Shown here: positions 7,808-16,217 of the stretch, piece after piece
Position numbering within the stretch: position 1 is the stretch's first letter
How the letters are laid out: each line of letters begins with the position of its first letter
Source of the DNA: Planctomycetales bacterium
GTDB taxonomy: Bacteria; Planctomycetota; Planctomycetia; Planctomycetales; Planctomycetaceae
NCBI GenBank assembly: GCA_026400835.1
Contig: JAPLOA010000109.1
Location: 1 to 64,000, forward strand
Direction: 5' to 3'
Length of the DNA: 64,000 nt
Position numbers and translations under genes: made by a program
The notes under the pieces: generated by a model
What the model was told of the DNA's origin: nothing
Database searches by the model: none
Seen by the model: only the letters and a program-made list of their open reading frames with translations

Positions 7808-9030
7808 CCGAGTTTCACGCGGCAGTATTTCTTCTTCCCGGCCCAAACCAAAAGCCCATCGGTGACAGCAATCTGCTGGTCATGGGATTCGATCGTCGTT
7901 TTCTCTTCACCCAGCTTCGCACCTCCGCCCTGAATCAGGCGACGAGCTTCCCCGTTGCTGGGGCATAAACTGAGGGCCGTCAAAAGCTTGACAGCGGTGA
8001 TCGTGCCGTCGGTCAGATTCGTTGCGGCCAGCACGACGTCCGGAATATCCGTCGGCAAAGCGTCGCCACCAATTTCTGCCTGCCATCGAGCGGCAGCGGC
8101 ATCACCGTCGGCGGCCGAGTGATATTGTCCAATCACCATCCTGGCGAGTGTGACTTTGGCTTCTTTCAAATGGCCGGCCAGCAATCGGTCCACGTCATCC
8201 AGCGGGACCTCTGTCAGAAGCTCGAAATACATCTTCATGACACCGTCAGGAAGCTGCATGAACTTCTTCATCATGTCGTAAGGCGATTCACTGATCCCGA
8301 TATAGTTGCCGAGGCTCTTGCCCATGCGGCGAATACCGTCCAGACCCACCAGGATCGGCGACATCACAGCGATCTGCTGATTCAGGCTCTCCTGAGCCTG
8401 CAGGTCCCGGGCCAGCATAAAACTGTAGAGCTGCTCGGTGCCGCCCAGTTCGACGTCCGATTTGATTTCGACACTGTCCCAGGCCTGCATAACCGGGTAG
8501 AGGCATTCGTGGAGAAAAATGGGCTTCTCTTCGCGATATCGCTTGGCGAAATCGTCGCGGGTCAGCAACTGAGCCACGGTAACTCGTCCGCAAAGCGAAA
8601 GCACATGCGCGAACGACATCTTTCCGAACCAGTCCCCATTGCGATGGACTTCGGCTCTCGACATATCCACGACTTTGCCCACCTGTTCCAGGTAGGTCTT
8701 CGCGTTTGTCTCGACTTCTGCCTCGGTCAGTCGTTTGCTGCGAGCTTCGTCGCGTCCACTGGGGTCACCAACCAGCGCGGTGTAGTTTCCGATAATGATC
8801 ACGGCCTGATGTCCGAGATCCTGAAACTGTCTCATCTTTCGCAGCGGTACCGTGTGCCCCAGATGGACATCGATACCCGTCGGGTCGATGCCGTACTTAA
8901 TTCGCAGGGGCGTTCCCGTGTCTTTGCTGTGCTGGAGCTTCTTACGCAACTCTTCCTGAGGCACGATTTTCTCGATGCCGCGAGTAATAATTCGAAGCTG
9001 ATCTTCAACAGGAGGAAACGAAGCGGTCAT
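7804..9030 (-). CDS. tyrS: Tyrosyl-tRNA synthetase
   Basis: A 408-residue class I synthetase that charges tRNA-Tyr. The HIGH-type motif is VHLGH within GIDPTGIDVHLGHTVPLRKM. The usual KMSKS appears as RRMGKSLGNYIGI, a variant still holding the key Lys-Ser. YPVMQAWDSVEIKSDVELGGTEQ supplies the tyrosine-pocket residues. The C-terminal ~65 residues form an S4 RNA-binding domain (LCPSNGEARRLIQGGGAKLG). Length and the GNYTALVGDPSGRD insert fit the TyrZ-like bacterial group. It leads a minus-strand run with three overlapping or closely spaced genes. AGGAGGA lies upstream of the ATG. Confidence 0.96.
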   Translation of the reverse strand: MTASFPPVEDQLRIITRGIEKIVPQEELRKKLQHSKDTGTPLRIKYGIDPTGIDVHLGHTVPLRKMRQFQDLGHQAVIIIGNYTALVGDPSGRDEARSKRLTEAEVETNAKTYLEQVGKVVDMSRAEVHRNGDWFGKMSFAHVLSLCGRVTVAQLLTRDDFAKRYREEKPIFLHECLYPVMQAWDSVEIKSDVELGGTEQLYSFMLARDLQAQESLNQQIAVMSPILVGLDGIRRMGKSLGNYIGISESPYDMMKKFMQLPDGVMKMYFELLTEVPLDDVDRLLAGHLKEAKVTLARMVIGQYHSAADGDAAAARWQAEIGGDALPTDIPDVVLAATNLTDGTITAVKLLTALSLCPSNGEARRLIQGGGAKLGEEKTTIESHDQQIAVTDGLLVWAGKKKYCRVKLG

Positions 9031-9124
9031 TGGGGCAAGAACTCAAATGGGAGACAGGATGTCTTTTCAAACGGCACAGGCGGCCGCGAGTTTAGCAAAT
9101 CCAGCGTGCCTGCGTAGGGGAGGA

Positions 9125-9164
9125 GTCAAACACAAGAAGCCCGGCTTTTCGAGAACCGAGCTTC
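9125..9164 (-). terminator. Rho-independent-type terminator of the histone-like gene
   Basis: On the minus strand, an 11-bp stem (GAAGCTCGGTT / AGCCGGGCTTC with two G-U pairs) closes a 7-base loop. It is followed by a TTGTGTTT tract, about 30 bp past the stop at 9193. Confidence 0.65.
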
Positions 9165-9192
9165 CAGTTGATCAACAGTTGTTGGCCTCGGC

Positions 9193-9765
9193 CTATTCGC
9201 GAGGTCGGCTGAGAAGTTCCTGAAACTCCAGTGCGAACTCTTCGTCGCCTGTCAGGCAGCGATTATTCATCGCCAGAATCTTACGGATGCGACCAACCGT
9301 CAGCTTCGCCGGACCGGTCAGACGCAGAACGAGTTCGTCTGGATTGAACTGTTCGAGATCGCGAATCGAATGAATGCCCAGGAACATGAAGGCTTCTTTG
9401 GCCTGCATATCGTTCTGGAAAACGACATCCAGCGGAGCGTCGATTGGGATTCGAGACCGGCCAAGCTTGCGAACAGGCTTTGCATCGCGGATGCCAGTCG
9501 TAATGGTGGCTTTGCGAACACCTTTCTTTCGAGCCGGGCTTTCAACTTCTGCGACAACAGGCTTTGGAGCCACGACTTTCGGAGGAGCGGGTTTTGCGGC
9601 CACAGGCTTTGGGGCGGCAGGTTTGCGAGCGACTGACGACTTTGTGACAGGTTTCGCAGCCGGCTTTTTCTTGATGACCTTTTTAACCACTTTGGACGCC
9701 GACGAAGTCCTGGCAACATTTTTGGCCGGACGAGCAGCCTTTTTGACGGCTTGTTTCTTCGCCAT
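9193..9765 (-). CDS. Histone-H1-like Lys/Ala/Pro-rich protein with C-terminal globular domain
   Basis: 190 residues. The first ~75 are a disordered basic tail of K, A, P and V units (KKAARPAKN, KVVKKVIKKKPAAKP, KPAPPKVVAPKPV), like bacterial H1 homologues. The remaining ~100 residues are ordered and mixed: RSRIPIDAPLDVVFQNDMQAKEA, then LGIHSIRDLEQFNPDEL and LTVGRIRKILAMNNRCL, which reads like a helix-hairpin-helix or RpoA-CTD-type fold. A DNA-binding or nucleoid role is inferred from composition. It is transcribed alone with its own terminator. Confidence 0.75.
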   Translation of the reverse strand: MAKKQAVKKAARPAKNVARTSSASKVVKKVIKKKPAAKPVTKSSVARKPAAPKPVAAKPAPPKVVAPKPVVAEVESPARKKGVRKATITTGIRDAKPVRKLGRSRIPIDAPLDVVFQNDMQAKEAFMFLGIHSIRDLEQFNPDELVLRLTGPAKLTVGRIRKILAMNNRCLTGDEEFALEFQELLSRPRE

Positions 9766-9894
9766 GAGTGCGATTCCTCTTGTTCATCCCTTTTTTTCGA
9801 TCCGATTGCTGAACCAGAAACCCTCTTCAGAGCCTGAACTCCAGTCAAAAGGCCACGGCCAGCGAATCACATGATAGTCGTCAGAGCAGCGTTC

Positions 9895-10536
9895 TTACCT
9901 TGCCAGGCCGGGATGTTCCTCAAAAAACGCCCGAAGGATATCCTGTTCATCCTTGGTCAGGAGGCCTTCTGAGCCCAAAATCAGGTCCTTTTGAGCGACC
10001 CAACAACCAACCAGGTCCAGCAATTCTTCTCGATTCTCACACCAGTTGGAACCCATTTCAGACTCCAGCCGGGGGCAAGGATCTTCAATCTGCTGCAACT
10101 CTTGCAAGAATACGGTTTGTCGCGGAGTTGGCCCGGCGATCTGCATACAGCGAGTTTTTGAATGCAGCCAGTGTTCAGGCTCAGCTGAGATAACCCGTGG
10201 TCCGTTCAGGACAACTCGGAGTGAGGCGCTCTGCTTTTCAGAGGTTACGCCGGCCAAAGATTCAAAGGCCGCGTAAACGACGAGTTCGTCCAGCAATATC
10301 GGGGCATCCGTGGAAGCCGCCAGCCTCTGCCAGGTTCTCAGCAGGCATTCCATCTGGATTTGAGGGGCCATGCCATTCAGCATAGGGAAGCACGACATAA
10401 AGCCAGACGAACTTTCCGAGGCCGTGTCTGGGTCCAGAGCATATCTCAGCAAACTGTCGAGCGTGCTGACGAAGGCTGCTCTCATCGCGGTGTAGGTGAT
10501 TTCGCAGTCTTGCGGAGGTCTTGAGTCGGTGGTCAT
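9895..10536 (-). CDS. Hypothetical protein (213 aa)
   Basis: I do not recognise this protein. It is soluble and acidic, mostly helical by eye, with no signal peptide or membrane segment. Visible blocks are ITYTAMRAAFVSTLDSLLRYALD, LLDELVVYAAFESLAG, VVLNGPRVISAEPEHWL and the C-terminal ILRAFFEEHPGLAR. Codon use matches the neighbours and the frame is long, so it is probably a real gene. It lies between the histone-like gene and another unknown gene on the same strand. Confidence 0.6.
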   Translation of the reverse strand: MTTDSRPPQDCEITYTAMRAAFVSTLDSLLRYALDPDTASESSSGFMSCFPMLNGMAPQIQMECLLRTWQRLAASTDAPILLDELVVYAAFESLAGVTSEKQSASLRVVLNGPRVISAEPEHWLHSKTRCMQIAGPTPRQTVFLQELQQIEDPCPRLESEMGSNWCENREELLDLVGCWVAQKDLILGSEGLLTKDEQDILRAFFEEHPGLAR

Positions 10537-10785
10537 TTTGCCAGGCTCGGCGATCCGTTAGGCGTTGGGGGAGGTGAAAGGAGATGCACGCAATCCTGAC
10601 ACACTTTCATCTCGACTCAATATCCCATTCCGGTTTCGGCGGAATTGCGATGTAGCCAAAATGCAACCAATCACTCTGAAAGTTCAGCCGCCAGCAGAAA
10701 ACAGGAGAATCGCTTAAACACCGGTCAATCTCTGCGAGAGGATAGTGTTCGGCGTTCATCGCCCAGCCTCAGTGCTTGATGGGGT

Positions 10786-12354
10786 TCATTCCGGGACCAC
10801 GATCACCTTCCACGGACTTTGGAAAGACACGATCCGCGCCGCGTCGGACGAATCCACAAACACACAGACTTCGGATGCTGAAAACTGCGGAAAGTGGACA
10901 TCGCCAATCGCTCGCCATTCGAGTTCTTCGGAATTGTTCGTGGCCCCACCTGAAGTGGCCTTCTGAAAGAATGGCCGCTTTTCGTCGTCCAAAGAACTCC
11001 AGACTTCATCGTCCCCGTAAACAACAGGTCTGACACCAAGATTAATCAGACTATTTTTTCGGATCGCGATGCCCCACGGTTCGAAATCAAAACGATGCCT
11101 GTGCTTACGGAACACACGACGTTTTCGAAACTCGTGAAGAGGAACGCCGGTAAACGCCACGACAGGAAATGAGCCCCGAATTCCCTCCGAGGATGCTCGC
11201 AAGATGCCCTCCGAGAGAATCCTCAGCAGTGTCGTAACGGCAGAATGATCGGCCGTCTCTGTTCGCAGAATCAACGCATCAAGAAAGTCTTCGGACGTTT
11301 CTCCCGGCCATGGGCCAGCAGCCGCTCGAGTCCAGTGAAGCAGCCAATCGTTGGGGTTCAGTAAAGGATCGTGAATGAGTGCCGGATCTTTGTCGGTTGT
11401 CCTGCTCACCGGACTCAGACTGTTCGAAACCGATGTTCGGGGCTCTGAAGAACCCTCCGCAGTTTCATTCGACTCCTCCGGAAGCATCGCCGGTTGCAGA
11501 ATCCACGGAACCCAGCCGCCGGGAAGTTCGGTGGCAAGTTCGGGGAGCAATCCAAGTTCGTCACACGCCATCAGCAAAGGGGTCTGAGCACGTTCGCGAT
11601 CGAACAGATGAAGGCGGAGCAACTCCGCTATGGTTCCTTTCGAGCGACACGACAGGACCTGAATTCGATCAGCAGCAGCAAACAGGAGACGGTCACCCAA
11701 CGGCAGCGCAGAGAATACCGTTTCGCGATCATCAATCCCCGTCAGGTCGGCGCTGAGTTCCGGTGAGACGATTACGCGATCGACCGTCTCGTCCGGCGGC
11801 TGATCACCAGCAACTCTCGCCAAATCCAGACAGTACGACAACCATGAACGAATGTCGTCTTCGCACCGGCAGAGCGGAGTGGCAGGCAGTTCAAAACGCA
11901 GCAACGCACGCCTGAATAAGCGAGCTGAACGTGATGCTGCAAGAAAGGGTGCCGTCGACTCCACAACAACGATCGATTCCTCCGCTGCGTCACAACGAAG
12001 GATGAGTGTTCGCAGTAGATCGAACCACCAGCGTTCCCGGTCCAGCTGTTGTTTGAGCCTGGAAGAAACCGGGGCGATGCGACGCTTTTGCGGTGGTCCG
12101 CTCAAAAAGCAGAATAGTCGGTCCCCCAGCCAACGGCGGGAATGTTCTCTGTCGCTACCGGGCAAACCTCGATAAAAAAAAGGCGTGCGTGTCCGTTTCA
12201 CCTCTGACAGATTGCTAAGTGCGGTAGGGTCCAGCCCAGTTTTTTCGCGAAGGTCAATTGGCATTTCCCACGCTAAATCGGAATTCCATCCGTGCATCAG
12301 TCGGTTCAGCACGTGTTCTGAGGAATCAGTCATTTTACACTTCATCTTCCCCAC
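10786..12354 (-). CDS. Hypothetical protein (~522 aa)
   Basis: No family recognised. Two starts are possible: MGKMKCK at 12354 or MTDSSEHVLNRL at 12333. The protein is Arg-, Glu- and Ser-rich without a signal peptide or membrane span. Features are FFYRGLPGSDREHSRRWLGDRLFCFLSG, a VIVSPELSADLTGIDDRETVF segment, and a C-terminal part with IAIRKNSLINLGVRPVVYGDDEVWSSL followed by CVFVDSSDAARIVSFQSPWKVIVVPE. The final block could be a small sensor or nucleotide-type domain, but that is only an impression. Same strand as the preceding unknown gene, 250 bp away. Confidence 0.6.
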   Translation of the reverse strand: MGKMKCKMTDSSEHVLNRLMHGWNSDLAWEMPIDLREKTGLDPTALSNLSEVKRTRTPFFYRGLPGSDREHSRRWLGDRLFCFLSGPPQKRRIAPVSSRLKQQLDRERWWFDLLRTLILRCDAAEESIVVVESTAPFLAASRSARLFRRALLRFELPATPLCRCEDDIRSWLSYCLDLARVAGDQPPDETVDRVIVSPELSADLTGIDDRETVFSALPLGDRLLFAAADRIQVLSCRSKGTIAELLRLHLFDRERAQTPLLMACDELGLLPELATELPGGWVPWILQPAMLPEESNETAEGSSEPRTSVSNSLSPVSRTTDKDPALIHDPLLNPNDWLLHWTRAAAGPWPGETSEDFLDALILRTETADHSAVTTLLRILSEGILRASSEGIRGSFPVVAFTGVPLHEFRKRRVFRKHRHRFDFEPWGIAIRKNSLINLGVRPVVYGDDEVWSSLDDEKRPFFQKATSGGATNNSEELEWRAIGDVHFPQFSASEVCVFVDSSDAARIVSFQSPWKVIVVPE

Positions 12355-12638
12355 GCGTTTGTCCGTCTTCCCGGATTCAGGTTCAGCACTTCCCGGTGCG
12401 ATTCAGGAGGAAATCCAGGGTGAGACTACAGGACAACCCTGAAGGAGTTTACAATTTCCCCCAGAGGGAATTCAATTTCGATTCGCAGAAGGTTGGTAGG
12501 GCAGAGCAATTGCCGCTGTCAGACGTTGCGATGAGAAACTGGACCTCAAACAGGCGATGTTAAGTTTCTTTCGCTTGCTTAGGGCCTGAATGAATCGAAC
12601 AGACGAAGTTCCCCCAAACGACGATTGGCCATTAACAA

Positions 12639-13163
12639 ATGTCAAAAACAGTCATCCTGATGCGACACGCCCGAGCTGAAGATGCCCGCATAGGAATGCG
12701 AGATTTTGATCGCTGTCTGACTGGGGATGGTCGCGTGATGACTCACAAAGCTGCGACTCATCTGCAGGCTTTGGGGGTAACGTTTGACAGAATCATCGCT
12801 TCCTCTTCTGCCAGAACAAAAGAAACGGCTGAGATTATGGCGGCCAGCGTGGGTTCGTCGGCCCCGCTGATTCTTCGGGACAATCTTTATAACGCCAGCG
12901 CTGATACGTTTGCCTTATCGATTGGACAGGAGTGCGAAGACGACGAAGCCAGCGTTCTGGTTGTTGGGCATAATCCGGGAATCGGTGGCCTGATGTGCCA
13001 TTGGGCGGAAGAAAGTCTGTTTGTGCCTCCGGCAACTCTGGCGATTTTCGAGGTCGCTGCCGACCAGCAATGGAACGCTGTTCGGCTGCATACACAACCT
13101 CTTCCAAAACGTGTCGGCCTGATTCAGGACGGGGCCATCGTACGTCAACGTAAAGCACCCTGA
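12639..13163 (+). CDS. sixA: Phosphohistidine phosphatase SixA
   Basis: A 174-residue histidine-phosphatase-superfamily (phosphoglycerate-mutase fold) enzyme. The catalytic RHA motif is at LMRHARAED (His9). FDRCLTGDGR, the RTKETAEIM arginine/glutamate block and the second histidine in VVGHNPGIGGL complete the active site. SixA family members remove phosphate from histidine phosphotransfer proteins or PTS components; the substrate here is unknown. dprA starts 30 bp downstream on the same strand, but there is no functional link. Confidence 0.9.
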   Translation: MSKTVILMRHARAEDARIGMRDFDRCLTGDGRVMTHKAATHLQALGVTFDRIIASSSARTKETAEIMAASVGSSAPLILRDNLYNASADTFALSIGQECEDDEASVLVVGHNPGIGGLMCHWAEESLFVPPATLAIFEVAADQQWNAVRLHTQPLPKRVGLIQDGAIVRQRKAP

Positions 13164-13192
13164 CGCCCCCACGAAGGAAAGCCGGACGAGAA

Positions 13193-14326
13193 ATGTCGCG
13201 ACCAGATCCGTCACCAGAATTCGCCGAAGATCTCGTTTCTACAGCTGCTTTGACGTTGGCGGATGGCATCGGTCCTAAGCTTCAGTTGGCGCTTCTTGCG
13301 GAGTTTGGATCGGCCCGGCAGGTGTTGGCTCAGCCATTGGAGGCATTGCTGCGAGTACGCGGCATTGGTGCGAAGACCGCAAATTCACTCATCGATCCGA
13401 CGTTGATGGGTCAGGCCCGACAGATCCTGCAACAGTGCCAGCAACTGTCGATCGATGTAATCCCGCAAACACACGCCGAGTATCCTCGACGACTGCCCGA
13501 GATCTGCGATGCGCCGTCCATTCTTTATCGAAAGGGCGTGTTATTGCCGCAGGATGAGCTGGCCATCGCCATCGTCGGTTCACGTCGCTGCACGGCCTAT
13601 GGGCGTCGCCACGCCGAGCGACTCTCCGCCGGGTTATCTCGAGCCGGGTTTACGATCGTCAGCGGTCTCGCTCGAGGAATCGATGCGGCCGCTCATCGAG
13701 CCGCCTTACAGGCCGGTGGCCGAACTCTGGCCGTGCTGGCCAGCGGAGTCCGCGACATTTATCCCCCGGAACACAAAGAGTTGGCCGCAGAAATTGCCCA
13801 GCAAGGCGCGCTGCTGAGTGAGATGCCGATCGACCAACGCCCGCTCCCCGGCTTGTTTCCGCAGCGAAATCGAATTATCAGCGGGCTGTGTCTGGGCGTC
13901 ATCGTGATCGAAGCCACGCGGAATTCCGGAGCCCTGTATACGGCTCGGCATGCCATGGAGCAGGGCAGAGAAGTCTTCGCTCTGCCCGGACAGGTCGACA
14001 GCATCGCCAGTGAAGGTTGCCATGACCTGATCCGCGATGGCGTGACCCTTGTGCGAGGCGTCGACGATGTGCTTAGTGCGCTGGGGCCGTTGCCGATGCC
14101 AACTTCACCGAACAGTGCGGTCACCATTCATTCCCCGCGAGAACTGGTCCTGAATCCTTTGGAATCGCAGGTCCTGAACCTGATCAGCACGCAACCGATT
14201 TACATCGAAGATCTTCTGCGCGAAGCAGCGATTGAGACTTCGCGAGTTCTGGCGACGCTCACAGTTCTTGAAATGCGTCGGTTGATACGGCGACTGCCCG
14301 GCAACCAGTTCGTCAGGCACGATTAG
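13193..14326 (+). CDS. dprA: DNA-processing protein DprA (Smf)
   Basis: 377 residues. DprA binds incoming single-stranded DNA and loads RecA during transformation. An N-terminal helix-hairpin-helix region (LLRVRGIGAKTANSLI) precedes the Rossmann-like core with GSRRCTAYGRRHAERL, SGLARGIDAAAHRAAL, SGVRDIYPPEH, RNRIISGL and GREVFALPGQVDS. The C-terminal ~65 residues form the winged-helix DprA_WH domain (ILRREAAIETSRVLATLTVLEMRR-type). The gene is complete and of normal length. No competence genes are adjacent. Confidence 0.95.
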   Translation: MSRPDPSPEFAEDLVSTAALTLADGIGPKLQLALLAEFGSARQVLAQPLEALLRVRGIGAKTANSLIDPTLMGQARQILQQCQQLSIDVIPQTHAEYPRRLPEICDAPSILYRKGVLLPQDELAIAIVGSRRCTAYGRRHAERLSAGLSRAGFTIVSGLARGIDAAAHRAALQAGGRTLAVLASGVRDIYPPEHKELAAEIAQQGALLSEMPIDQRPLPGLFPQRNRIISGLCLGVIVIEATRNSGALYTARHAMEQGREVFALPGQVDSIASEGCHDLIRDGVTLVRGVDDVLSALGPLPMPTSPNSAVTIHSPRELVLNPLESQVLNLISTQPIYIEDLLREAAIETSRVLATLTVLEMRRLIRRLPGNQFVRHD

Positions 14327-14555
14327 TCCGGGTTTATCGATCCGCTGGTGCTCAACATGATGCGGATCAGAGAAGTCTCAGGAAACCGTCACAGGCGAAG
14401 GTCGTTGCTTCCGAAACACTCTCATGCATCCCATTCTCGCGCTGCGCACATGGGGTGCCATCTATTTCCGATAACATGGAACGGTTCTCGGGGAGTTACA
14501 GAGTCGACTGGTTTTCACGGAAGAGCTGAACACACCTGTTCTTCGGGTAGATCAG

Positions 14556-15791
14556 ATGGGCTCACAATCTTTCCTAACCTGTCGCATCCCGATGACCTGC
14601 CTGCGCGCAGTTCTGCGTGCCGCAGCGTTCTTTGCCATTGTGCTGATCACTGTTGCGATCCTTCCAGTCAGCGCACTATCCGGAGAAGACCTGCAGTCAG
14701 ACCTTCCGGAAGTTCCACCGCAGTTATCCATTCCTGCAGAAGACACGACAGGATCCGAGGAATCTCCGCAGCCGACAGCGGTTTTCGATGCTTTTCTCTC
14801 CGCGGCGAGGATCGCCACTCCGGAATCAGAATCTTCTCGTGTTCCGCCAGTGCCAGTCGCAGAACCGTCGCATGCAGAACCCGTGGTTAGTGCGCCCGCA
14901 GATGTTGGTGGAGAAAACTACGCTCCTAAGATCCCCGGTTACTGGATCGTGAGTTCCTGGAATTCACCTCAGGAGTTTGAAAACGACCAACTGCGTTTCT
15001 GTCCTCAGGTTCAGCAAGTCGACGAATGCACTGACGGACAACCTTCCGGTATGGAACAACTCACGGGATCACTGATACCCGGAGTTCCGATTTGCATCGT
15101 AATCCATGGCAGCTTCATGGACTCGCCGTCCGTGCTGCCGGATTCGCATCGCACCTATAGTTGGTTAAAAGCAGGTGCCTGCGGACGTCCGTTTCAGATG
15201 ATTTATTTTTCCTGGCCAAGTGATCGTGCTCTGTCACCCTTTGCCAGCATAGATGTGGCGATCCTGGGTTCTCGTGCCAGCCGCAATGGGTTCTATCTGG
15301 CCAGCCTGATCCAAAGTCTTCCTACGGAATGTCCTGTTTGTCTTGTCGGCCACAGCCATGGAACGCGAATCATCTCTTCGGGTCTGCACTTGCTTGGTGG
15401 AGGAGTTGTTGAGGGCCACCGGCACTGCACTCCCGGATGTGCCGGACGTCGAATCCGGGTTGTCTACACAGCCTCCGCGATTGATCATGACTGGCTGAAT
15501 CCGGAAGAGCGATTTGGTCGAGCGTTATGCTGTGTTGAGTGTCTGATCAACCTCCGCAACGTGAAAGATCCCGCGCTGCAGATTTATCCACTGCGACGAA
15601 TCGGTTCCAGTCGAGCACTCGGACTGGCAGGATTCACATCCAAGGATCGTCGAGAACTGGGAACTTACGGATCCCGAGTTCGCGACTGGGATGTGTCCTC
15701 ACTGATTGGCCACGATCATTCCTGGCCGAACTACGTCGCGCACAACTCTCTCTCCAGCAGCCTTCGCAATTATCTGTTTTTTGCGCAATAG
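14556..15791 (+). CDS. Secreted alpha/beta-hydrolase-like protein
   Basis: 411 residues from MGSQSF; MTCLRAVLRAAAFFAIVLITVAIL at 14592 is an alternative start giving a cleaner signal peptide. A Pro/Ser/Glu-rich linker follows. The catalytic part has VIHGSFMDSP (oxyanion-type), IYFSWPSDRAL, and a nucleophile elbow GHSHGTRII with Ser in GxSxG. LIGHDHSWPNY near the end may carry the catalytic His. This fits a DUF900/lipase-like alpha/beta hydrolase acting outside the cytoplasm. Substrate unknown. Confidence 0.75.
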   Translation: MGSQSFLTCRIPMTCLRAVLRAAAFFAIVLITVAILPVSALSGEDLQSDLPEVPPQLSIPAEDTTGSEESPQPTAVFDAFLSAARIATPESESSRVPPVPVAEPSHAEPVVSAPADVGGENYAPKIPGYWIVSSWNSPQEFENDQLRFCPQVQQVDECTDGQPSGMEQLTGSLIPGVPICIVIHGSFMDSPSVLPDSHRTYSWLKAGACGRPFQMIYFSWPSDRALSPFASIDVAILGSRASRNGFYLASLIQSLPTECPVCLVGHSHGTRIISSGLHLLGGGVVEGHRHCTPGCAGRRIRVVYTASAIDHDWLNPEERFGRALCCVECLINLRNVKDPALQIYPLRRIGSSRALGLAGFTSKDRRELGTYGSRVRDWDVSSLIGHDHSWPNYVAHNSLSSSLRNYLFFAQ

Positions 15792-15943
15792 CGAAATGTT
15801 TGCTTCCGCCCCGCGCACGTCTGTCAGCAGCCGTTTGCTCTGACAATTGCGGCCTGACGTGGGACTGGTTAGCTTGCAGCCTGTTTGGAATCACCAGGTG
15901 ATACGGCGTTGTATTGTCGTAGCCTTTCAACAGGAGTCGCAGG

Positions 15944-16150
15944 ATGTCAGAAGTTAAAGTGCTCGTGAAGGATAATGGTCCGTTTCTGGTGACAGGAACT
16001 GTGACCATCACCGATGCCGCCGGCAATACCTTCAATCTCAATGGCAAAGAAACGTTTGCCCTGTGCCGCTGCGGCGCCTCCGCGAAGCGTCCGTTTTGTG
16101 ATGGTGCGCATAAGACTTGTGGATTTGAGTCGGCCGAACGCGCGGTCTAA
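15944..16150 (+). CDS. CDGSH iron-sulfur domain protein
   Basis: 68 residues, preceded by CAGGAG about 7 bases upstream. The CDGSH motif is complete: CRCGASAKRPFCDGAH, with three Cys and one His ligating a [2Fe-2S] cluster. No membrane anchor, so it is a soluble prokaryotic member. Proteins of this family are thought to move electrons or clusters; no partner gene is adjacent. Confidence 0.93.
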   Translation: MSEVKVLVKDNGPFLVTGTVTITDAAGNTFNLNGKETFALCRCGASAKRPFCDGAHKTCGFESAERAV

Positions 16151-16217
16151 AGGCGCAGTGAAGTCGATGGCTCGGTAAAAGTCCCACCTCTACGCTCATT
16201 TTGAATGTGGATCGTCT

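Noticed and set aside
8119-9117. 332-aa plus-strand frame opposite tyrS
   Set aside because: Antisense to tyrS along its length; no signal or domain seen.
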